Assembly (NCBI GenBank): GCA_015039365.1
Contig: WION01000070.1
Location: forward strand, 124,001 to 188,000
DNA length: 64,000 nt
DNA from: Amanita rubescens
Lineage: Eukaryota; Basidiomycota; Agaricomycetes; Agaricales; Amanitaceae
Direction: 5' to 3'
A program made the position numbers and the translations under genes. Below are positions 10,266-19,600 of this stretch, in pieces (the first letter of the stretch is position 1; each line of letters begins with the position of its first letter). The notes beneath the pieces were generated by a model. It searched no databases, was not told the DNA's origin, and saw only the letters and a program-made list of their open reading frames with translations.

Positions 10266-13261
10266 TCATCCTAGAATATTTATCCGCCATTTCTTTTTAA
10301 TGAACTCTACTAGGAATTTGTTTTCATCCGTTAATGTCTCTAAAAGATTCCACGAGTCCAACATTTTAATGTCTTCTCGTTTAAAGGATCTTTTTATCTT
10401 TGACTGCCTTATAGGTTCGTATATCTTCATAATACGATCTCTAATTGGTTTCGGCAGAAGATCTTCTTTCCTATTCATGAACGTATCCTTTGGTACTTTT
10501 GGATCAAGCATATCACGAATGAAATTTTGTCGCTTGTTCGTATACATGAATGTTGCTTCAACACCATTTAACCCTTCGGCTGAAAGGTGTATCCAGTGAC
10601 TTGCACTATGCATTTTGATAGTGGGATATGGAGTAACATTAACGGTGATTCCTAATTCATTTATAAAGAACTGAATTTTCTCTCTATTCAGGTTCTTAGT
10701 CATTAAGTCCGCTATTTGTTGATTGGTGGGAACGTAATAAAGATTGATCTCTTTTTGTTCAACACGTTCCCTAATGTAATGATAGCGAATGGAAATGTGT
10801 TTTGATTTGTGCTGTTGTGCAGGGTTTGATGCCAGAAATATCGCACCCTGATTGTCACAAAGAAGGTCAATGCCGCCCAATGGGAAACCTAATTCTTGAT
10901 ATAGGTTTAGCACCCACATGATTTGACGTGAGGCATCGGACATTGCCATATATTCAGCTTCCGTTGATGACAACGCAACTGTTTTCTGTTTTCGAGAAAC
11001 CCAACAAACTGCACCCCCTGCCAAAGTTAAGGCATAGCCTGTAACCGAGACTCTAGTCTCTCTGTCAGACGCCCTGCGTCTGCATAGGCAACGAAGCCTT
11101 TCCCATTTCTGGAATAGGTAATTCGTGTGTCAAGGGTGTGCGCTATATATTTTACTATATAAAGCGCCCTTTGGATGTGGTCGTAAGATGGATTAACAGA
11201 AAATTGCGACATTAAAATAACAGCATAAGCAATATCAGGCCTAGTCCCTAAGGCGAGATACAATAATGATCCAATTATTTGTTGATAATAGGATCTATCT
11301 TCGGAGGATGCTTCAGAGGTGTTTTTAGCAGGTACATATCCTGCAGGTAAAGGAGTTGACACCGGCTTGCAATTTAACAAGCCAAAGCGTTCGACGACTG
11401 TCTTTGCATAGGCAGCTTGATCTATTACAAGCGTACCAATCGCTCGGTCGTAATTGATTCTAATGCCCAAGTATTCTTTGACTTTTCCTAGGTCTCGACA
11501 TTCCCACATTTTCATAAACTCCTTTTTGATATATGAAATTGTTTCGGTTCTGTCTCCTATGAAAAGTATATCGTCCACATATATTACACATATGGTAATA
11601 TCTTTGTCTGTGGTTCTGACATATATGCCAGAGTCGGCTAAGCATCGTTTAAATCCTAGGGACTTCAAGGATTTGTCTGCTTGTTTATTCCAAGCGTACG
11701 ATGCTTGTTTTAAGCCATAAATAGCTTTCTTAAGTTTATAAACTTTAGATTCTTGTCCTTTAATGATGAAACCTTCTGGTTGTTGCATATATATTTCCTC
11801 GTCTAAGTCGCCATAGAGGAAAGCAGTTTTAACGTCAAGTGCTTCAATATCCCAATTTTCTAAAGCACTTGTTGCCAGAAGAAGTCTAATGGTTTCATAT
11901 CTCGCTACCGGCGAGAATGTTTCATCATAATCCAATCCCGGGCGTTGGCTAAAGCCTTTGGCGACTAGTCGTGCCTTTTTACGGCCATCCGACTTAATAT
12001 CATAAACCCAACGACACTTTATTGGGTTACGCCCTTTTGGTAATTCCATTAATTCCCATATATCTCTATTTTGGAGAGATTTGAACTCGTCTTCCATAGC
12101 AGTTCGCCACTGCTTATATAGATCAATGTTTTCACCTTTGATCTTATATATATCCCTATATTGATACGTTCGAATTTCTTCTCTTGGTATCATATTTGCG
12201 AGTAAGAAATGCATGAAGTCATTTCCACACTCTTTGATCATCCTAGCCATCGTTGCCTTTGGATCTATATCCATAGATCTTGAGGGTGGTGTTTTAGCAG
12301 TTGGATTGAAGCGTGTAGCCGCATCCTTATTCGGGATACGACCACCAAAGTCATTCTCGTAATTATCAATCTGATATTTGATCAGATCTCTTTGTCTGAG
12401 AATTTCTTTTTCTATTTCAACTGCTTTCTTTTCACCATACGCATTGTCTTTACGTATAATTGGCTTGGGAACACGATTAGATCTTCGGGGAACTACTGCC
12501 GGTGGGGGTACCACTGGAGTGGGTTCATTTAGCCTCTGTCTACTACGAGGTCTATGAGATCTATCTAAAGATTTGGATCTTTCTCTACGTTTTCCCATGG
12601 CTTTGGATGATGGTTTAATCGTTTCAGGGATATAATCTGCTGGATTTATAGGCTTTTGAACGGTTGATCGTTTGCCAAATTCCTGTCTAACTTTATTAAA
12701 AGTTAGATCTGGCATCGGAATTTGTTCATTAATCTCCTTTTTAAATTCAGAGATTGATTTACGATCTTTATTAATTTGTTCAAGATTCCTATCTGGTGCG
12801 AATCTTTCTGCAAGTCTTTTTCTAATATCCAAGACTTGTTCTCTAGTATTCGTACGTGGTGGACTTCTGTCAGGGATGAATCTTTTTAGGATCTCATCCG
12901 CATTGCGTCTACGAATTTCTATATTCGTGTGCCTGTCACGAAGTCCACTGTTCTGTTCCAGCAGGCGAGTTCTTTCTCCTGCTTCAAGGTCCTCTAGTTC
13001 ATCGTCAATGTTCCTCATGGTTTCTTGGAATCTCCTTCTAAGATCATCCATGGTGGAACCTTTTCTGATATCAGGACTATCCGGTTTATCAGCCTCATCC
13101 GGTGTTGGACTACGAGATTTTAATCCCCAAGACGGAGTTTTAAGGCCATCTGATAGGGGTGATAAAGATTCTCGTTTCACTGATGCCGGTTTATCGCCCG
13201 AGTGACCGGAGCTGGAGCTTGAGTCGCTTTCAGGATCTCCTCCCTCTACAGAGTCAGCTGG
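10266..13261 (-). pseudogene. Copia B pol, 3' half (RT and RNase H), frameshifted
   Basis: This is the C-terminal half of the B polyprotein: a charged linker, reverse transcriptase (KCRWVYDI, ARLVAKGF, YVDD near 11575) and RNase H with the C-terminal tail. The frame is open from the A2 junction at 13261 to near 11077. There, alignment with family A indicates a 4-base deletion that removes the second Asp and the Trp of the RNase H DADW motif and shifts the frame. The remaining RNase H (STEAEY, CDNQGA) reads in another frame from about 11075 to 10266. The frame is continuous across the A2 insertion point with the 5' half at 23308-26411. Confidence 0.9.
13257..13261. repeat. Target site duplication of Copia A2, left copy
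   Basis: GCTGG directly before the A2 5' LTR. The identical five bases follow the 3' LTR at 23308-23312. Confidence 0.95.
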
Positions 13262-13966
13262 TGTTGAACTTATAATATACGATATACATACAGTATATAG
13301 TAAATATAAGTGATATCATTAGTTTACACTAACTAATGTAATAACGCTCAGTTACTTACTCGTCTCTCAACCAATCATAATAGTGGATGATTGAGTGTGA
13401 GATAATATATTGACATGAGAATATATTCGACATATTCTCATACTCATCTACCAATCATAATAGTGGATGATTGATGATGAGAACATATTCTGACATGAGA
13501 ATATCCTAGCGATATTCTCATAAGATCATCCAATCATAATAGTGGAACTATTGATGATGTGAATATATGTTGACATGAGAATAGAAGACATATATACGTT
13601 ATGGTTATCGACCTATCACATTGAAGATTGATAATGTGATGAGTCAGTCAATATAATTGATGAGTCAAGTGCTGCGCAAAGCTATGCATTGCTGTACAAT
13701 AGCTGTGCATTGCTGTGGAATGACGCCTTATGAGTCAAATACCTGTGACTCATACTGATAAGACTCTTTGTACTTATTTGTAGTTTAGTAGTATATAAAC
13801 TGTACTCTAGTAGCGTCAATCCTTATCCTATTATCCTCTCTACTGTCTACTGTTGAGCCCCAGCTCCAGTAAGCTCTTAACAACTCCACACCACACTCGG
13901 TAAGTAGTACATTCTATGTACTAGACTGCGCTGCTCGCTAGGGATTTGTTACCCCTAGTTTTAACA
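13262..13966 (+). repeat. 5' LTR of Copia A2 (705 bp)
   Basis: It starts TGTTGAA and ends TTTAACA, so one mismatch now lies in the terminal inverted repeat. Repeated units starting CCAATCATAATAGTGG lie at 13371, 13451 and 13530, each followed by a CATGAGAATA hairpin half. No difference from the 3' LTR at 22603-23307 was seen. Confidence 0.97.
13792..13799 (+). promoter_or_regulatory. TATA box of the A2 5' LTR
   Basis: TATATAAA lies about 170 bp before the LTR end, where a U3 promoter is expected. The context GTATATAAAC also occurs in the LTRs of element B. Transcription of A2 probably starts some 30 bp downstream; the start itself is not visible. Confidence 0.6.
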
Positions 13967-13979
13967 GGTTATGGGCCCC
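13967..13979 (+). other. Primer binding site of A2 (internal half-tRNA iMet type)
   Basis: GGTTATGGGCCCC follows the LTR with no gap. Its complement GGGGCCCATAACC fits the anticodon stem-loop of a eukaryotic initiator tRNA-Met (CAU anticodon), not the 3' acceptor end. Drosophila copia uses such a cleaved half-tRNA primer. The fungus's own tRNA was not available for comparison. Confidence 0.8.
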
Positions 13980-15194
13980 GAAACCAGACGCCTTTGGCGC
14001 TATTGGTTGTGAAGCCAAGCGTCGCACACTCTCAAGTCATTGACGGAGAGAAAAAGGTAAAACAAAGGTAACTGGGCGAGGCGCCCAGTGTGGTTTTCAT
14101 TTTCTTGTTAGATTAGTCACCGCACTTGGCTAACCCTTCTGGGAAGTGAGGGATAGACTCAGAGTCATCCGCTTACCTGGATTGTATACGCCCGGACCCA
14201 GGGCTAAGGGGACCCCGTTAATTACTCAGCGGTCTAAATTATGAGTATCCCTGTACAAGGGACAGTCTTGGATGACGTTAAAAACCGGCTTAGATCGCCT
14301 TAAAAATCTCGCAGTGGACCATTACTGCGTCAATAGAAATTGGCTCACTTGTGAAGTGTGAACTTCACCGGTTATTACCTACCGTATAAAAGGGTGACGT
14401 CCCACACTGTATTCCGCTTGGGCAGTGTGATGTGATTGGACGTATTGAACCACGCTATACCATCATCAGGATTTTCGATCCTGTAAAATACCTAATATAT
14501 GTACAAGTAATAATAGATTCTAGTATAAGGGGTGAGATGAGGTCTCATTGTGGACCGTACACTCTGCCTATCGAGAATGCACCCTTAGGGACTTCTCTAG
14601 ATTAGGAATACACTCAGCTGTAACCCAGCGGTGTCTAGATTAATTCTTAATACTTGTACATACACGTCTAGTGGGGGATTGAGACCCCATAGACCATCTA
14701 AGTGATGGACTTATCTCATGCATTTGGGAATGCAGTCGTTATCGTTATGGTTATTCCAGAGATTAAACGGTTATCATTTGATCGTTTAAGAAGGGACAAG
14801 GGCCGATCCCCGAGTCTTTAATCTATTGTCAGAAGCTTAGGTTGGCTATTCTTACCTACATTGGATCATATCCCACGCAAATATCATTACTGCGTTATTA
14901 GATGCTAAAAACATCGAAGTGGATACCAATGTGACATAGATCTTGGTTAATATAACACCTTTCATAACGATTAGTACCAAATTCAACATGCATGACAAGA
15001 AGAAACAATGATGTGCGAAACTTGTGCCGAAACATCCAATTTGCGTACAAATTATCTGTTTTCCGGGATTAGTAAGGGCTGAAGGCTCTGAATGCCCATT
15101 CCTTTCTTTTGATCTTATCCAAAGAACTATGTGATGATTAAACCTCCTGATTTCAGCAAAAATTTTTAAATTCATTTTTTCATTTTATATAAAA
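13980..15194 (+). other. Long leader of Copia A2
   Basis: This 1.2-kb untranslated leader has no sustained ORF on the plus strand. It contains GGACCCAGGGCTAAGGGGA at 14194-14212, a motif shared with the leader of B, and possible splice donors (AAGGTAAAA near 14057, AAGGTAACT near 14068). A minus-strand frame at 14852-15175 has no recognisable content. Packaging or translation signals would be expected here but are not proven. Confidence 0.6.
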
Positions 15195-16451
15195 ATGTCG
15201 TTCGAAAATTCCTTTTCGTTGTTGTCCCGCACTGGTGTTGCCCCTGGCACACCGACTTTTTCACGCGGGAGCCCCCGCCAGAACACCTTTGGCAACACTT
15301 TGCCGAACTCTGGCGCCCGGCATCTCCAGGCCCCCGCTAGGGCCTTACCAAAGAACTCGCCGCCGCCTGCAAAGGCACAGGTACCAGAAATGGTACCTTC
15401 ATTACGCATTCCTGTTCCGACTTCTGCGCCTCAAGCTGTGAGGCTAAATAGGAACTATAAAAAGTATCCTGTTCCCATGGGCTCGCGCCCATATATGCCT
15501 CATGCAGCAAAGGGCTGCCACTGTTCGCATCCCGATGCGATACATCATGTACACCGCTGTGTACAAAAAGTCGTCTTCGACTATAAAGGAGTCCCGACGG
15601 CTCCCAAATCAATGCGGAGCCCAACAGGTCAGTCTTCTAGAAATACTAGGTGTGCATCTTTATCTCATAAAGATAATCTAGTCTCTTACGCCAAGGCTGC
15701 GAAGGCTGTTGGGCCAGTCTCTCGTCCACAAGGACGACCTACTATCGTCAACGAAGGTTGGCGATATAACAAAGATCGTGGATCGCCTTGGATCCACAAC
15801 ACTAAACCGGAAGAGTGGTCCTATGGACCACCAAACAATGCCCATGTCCAATTCAGGCCAGTCACCAAAAATGACTGGCATAAGGGTAATCGTCAATGGA
15901 AAAATAAGACGAATATCCCTAATGCTTTGGATTCGGATGCGTACCGCCAACATTTCCTTGGCATCGCATCTGACGAAAGGGGCAGAATTCCTCTTCCGGA
16001 GGAGATCACTCAAATATACAAAAAAGGAAAGGTAAAAACACCTTTTAATGTATATAAGACCCAACTAAAACGTAATACAGAACAAAAAGGATGGCGAAAG
16101 TCAACAACACCTACCTGGAGTAGATGCACCCCCAACATTGCAAGTTGGGGATATATCGTATCTAAAACTCGAGCCCAAAGCAGAGCGGCTGGAGTGTTTC
16201 CTTCAAATCAAGAGGGAACCGAAGTGAAAAGGGTTGTTGACGAATATAGTAATGACATGGGAATATGGCAGGAAACTGGAAGGCTTCCCGGACGGTATAA
16301 AGACTTTCCTCACATAAAATTACCTAAAGAATCTATTTTCGACAAACCTGTCGATGATAGAGACAATAGGAGGGCTAGATTCGCATCTAACCCTGTGACG
16401 GAAATTCGATATTACATACCTGAAAGGACGTGTAAAAAAGATATTCCCTAG
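15195..16451 (+). CDS. Accessory ORF of Copia A2, unknown 418-residue protein
   Basis: This intact ORF lies between the leader and gag, a place where typical Copia elements have none. The protein is basic and rich in Pro, Ser, Asn and Arg. The first 80 residues look disordered. A compact Cys/His cluster (Cys108, Cys110, His112, His117, His118, His120, Cys122) could bind a metal. The rest has many Trp, Tyr and Lys residues (WRYNKDRGSPW, WSYGPP, NDWHKGNRQW), suggesting an RNA- or DNA-binding role. No signal peptide or membrane segment is seen. The ATG at 15195 is the first in the frame. The gag ATG follows the stop by 190 bp, and a possible splice acceptor CTTCTTAG ends at 16611. I do not recognise the family; that it serves the element is inferred from its intact frame and position. 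Confidence 0.8.
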   Translation: MSFENSFSLLSRTGVAPGTPTFSRGSPRQNTFGNTLPNSGARHLQAPARALPKNSPPPAKAQVPEMVPSLRIPVPTSAPQAVRLNRNYKKYPVPMGSRPYMPHAAKGCHCSHPDAIHHVHRCVQKVVFDYKGVPTAPKSMRSPTGQSSRNTRCASLSHKDNLVSYAKAAKAVGPVSRPQGRPTIVNEGWRYNKDRGSPWIHNTKPEEWSYGPPNNAHVQFRPVTKNDWHKGNRQWKNKTNIPNALDSDAYRQHFLGIASDERGRIPLPEEITQIYKKGKVKTPFNVYKTQLKRNTEQKGWRKSTTPTWSRCTPNIASWGYIVSKTRAQSRAAGVFPSNQEGTEVKRVVDEYSNDMGIWQETGRLPGRYKDFPHIKLPKESIFDKPVDDRDNRRARFASNPVTEIRYYIPERTCKKDIP

Positions 16452-16641
16452 TTTACTTTCTAGTATTGACACTAGATAGTAAAATACTATATTCTTGTCA
16501 TTTTAACATGAACGACATTAAGCTTAAGAAATCAGGATGGAAATTACATCATCACATATATTCTTATGCCTTATTATTATTTGAACCTTTTCTTACGAAA
16601 AATCTTCTTAGATTTTAAACAAACTTAACCAAAGTAAGAAA

Positions 16642-19600
16642 ATGTCTTCTTCCAATTCGATAAACTCCATTGTTCCTGTCCTTACCGGATCAAATTGGCT
16701 TGCATTTGAAAGACTTATGACTGCATACTTGAACAGTCAAGGTCTTGGTGCACATATTGACCCTAAACTTGACTGGCCCAGAGATCTTGAACCGTCTGAA
16801 AAAGCGGCAATAAAGACATCTGACATAAAGCCAGATCAATTAAAAACCCTTAAAGAAATTCGCAAAGAATACGTCGAATTTAAAGAGGACAATATGAAAG
16901 CCAAAGGTTACATTACCTTAAAACTAGCACCTAATCTAGTACACCTTGTTGACGATAAAAATGATAAAGCCGAAGTCCTTTGGAAATCTCTAAAGGATAA
17001 ATTTGGTAAACAAGGTCTGGCTGCTACGTTTGGACTCTATAGACAAATTGTCGACTGGAAACTCAAAGAGAATTCCAATCCAAACACTCAAGTTCCGCAT
17101 CTTATGGACTTGATTAATAGAGTGTCAAATCAAGGTGTAACCTTAACCGTCAAAATGCAAATTATGACGATCCTACATGCCTTACCTCCTTCATGGGACA
17201 GCTTTGTCGCAAATCTGTTGGCACATTCCGCAGATGATGACACTGTAGATGAATTCCTTAATCTCATATCTGAGGAATGGTCCCGAAGGAAAGGTAACAG
17301 GAACAATGCCAATACTTCTGTTGTCACGAGAGGGAATAAACATTCTAACTCTCAAGTAGTTGCAAATATGGCACGCCAACAATTGCAACAAGGACAACCT
17401 CGCACCCCTTGGAATTCCTATCGTGGGAAATCCTTTCGAGGCAGAGGTGGAAGAAAACCAATGGGAAATCGAAGAAACCCAACACAACATACTTCGACAG
17501 GTGGACCATCTAATGGACCAAAACATACACCTGGCCAATCTCAGACTCCTTTTAGACCCCAATGGGCTGGTCAAGTCCCTAATCAGTCTAAAGGACCAAA
17601 TTGGGAACGCAATAAGGCAGCTAAAGCAAAGAATCGTGCGAATAAACTTGCTGCTCGCACAGCAGCTCAATCAACACTTGGTTCTGGGCATGCTATGGCA
17701 TCTTCGACATCAGCATCTTTACCTCTGATTGCCAGAATTGGAGATCAGGTAATGACAGATTTTGATGAAGAATTTGTCCCCAAGATTTACAAGTACAAAG
17801 GTACTCGTGCGGTTCCCACGGACGACTTCATGGGGAGAATTGATGAGATATCCGAAGATTCGGGAGATTCTGTATCCAGAGATGTACAAAAAGTACGAAC
17901 TGAATCAACGGACTACTCTGATATCTTTGATTCTGCAATATTTGCAGATACTAAGGATACTCAAAGTTTGGACGATCTTGCTAGTCCTATCTTTGCTTCC
18001 TCTAGTATATCCCATCATCAAACCGATAATGAAGGATATCAAACAGATAATGAATCACATCAATCTGAGGCCAATTCTTCAGGGTATGAAGGACTTTATA
18101 CCGATGAGGAGCCTGAGGGACCAATGCCTGGTTCCTTTGATGATGAACAAATAAGTTGGTGGTATGTACATACCAGACAATATTATGTGGATCAAGTTCG
18201 ACGAGCTAATTTGGAAGCTCGAAGAATGAATACTAATGCACGCACTTTAGAACACTTACAAAATATGTTGAGAGGGATGGTAAATGACCATGACACTGTA
18301 TCCCTCCGACCAGAATCTGTAAGTTCATCAGATTTAAATTACTTTTACCAATCTGATCAAGATTCTGTTTACCATACGGCTCCAGAATCTATGGCATCAT
18401 CTCAAATCCCAACAAGGCCTATTACGCCTTATGAAGATTTTTTCAATTCATACGATTATCCAACTAATCGTACTATTGATACTGTACCGGTAATACCATC
18501 TAATGTACCGATTGTATACCCTACACCAAGAAGGTCTACAGATCTTCGAAATTTATATTATTTTGATGCCAATATGCGTGAAAACTTAAGTAATCATCAA
18601 AGAATAGCTCGTCTTTATGATCAGAATCATATAGATGAACTTTATGATCAAACTTTAAGTGAATTAAATGAAAGATATGCTAATGTAATAAACATTGGAC
18701 ATCTTCAAGACCCATATAGTCAATTCTGTGATAAATCACTTTCTTGCAGATGTCCTGAATGTTATAAAAATAATAAAGGACTTACAATATGGATGTGTGA
18801 CTCAGGTGCATCACATCATTTTACCGCACACTTAGAAGATTTTGTCAGCTATAAAAAATACGAAGTTCCTACTTCAGTATTTACAGCTGATAATCAAGCA
18901 GATATATTAGGTATAGGGACTGTGATTTTGAATCACACTCTTAAAAATGGTTCGGTTTCAAGATTGAAACTTTATCCGGTCCTCCATATGCCAAGTGCCA
19001 CACTACGACTAATAAGCAATGGAACATTGTGTAAACAAGGTTTTATTGCAAAACAAGATAATGATAGGATTTCTTTCTACAGAGAAGGCTCTGAAAACGC
19101 ATCACTGGAAGGATTTCCAGGAGATGGTAACGAAACATTAATGTGGACAGAAGGTCAAATAATTAAACCTTCAAATTATAAATTAATGATGACCACTATT
19201 AATGTTGTTGGATATGAAATTTGGCATCAACGGATGGGTCATCCTAGCCAACAAATATTAAAATTAGGCTCTAAAAACTTAGAGGGTTTCCCTCCCTTAA
19301 CAATTCCTAAAGACTTAGAACCTTGTAACGGTTGTCTAAAAGGAAAAGCTGTTTCACAAAGCTTTCCTCTTTCAGAAAAACGTGCTACCCAACCCTTTGA
19401 ACGAATACACTGTGACTTGATGACTTTTCCAATACAATCTTATCATAAACAAAAATATTTACTTGTAATATTTGATGATTGTACATCTCATGTATGGGTA
19501 AAACCATTACAGAAAAAGTCTAATGTCGCTGTAGTATTTGAAGGCTGGCACAAACAAATATACAACCAATATGGATATAACATAAAAATTGTTCGTTCCG

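Noticed and set aside
13371..13620. Regularly spaced repeats resembling a CRISPR array
   Set aside because: Only three diverged 80-bp units with no unique spacers, lying inside an LTR of a eukaryotic retrotransposon.
13262..13966. Solo LTR between two unrelated ORFs
   Set aside because: It pairs with 22603-23307, has the matching GCTGG duplication and is followed by a primer site, so it is the 5' LTR of a full element.
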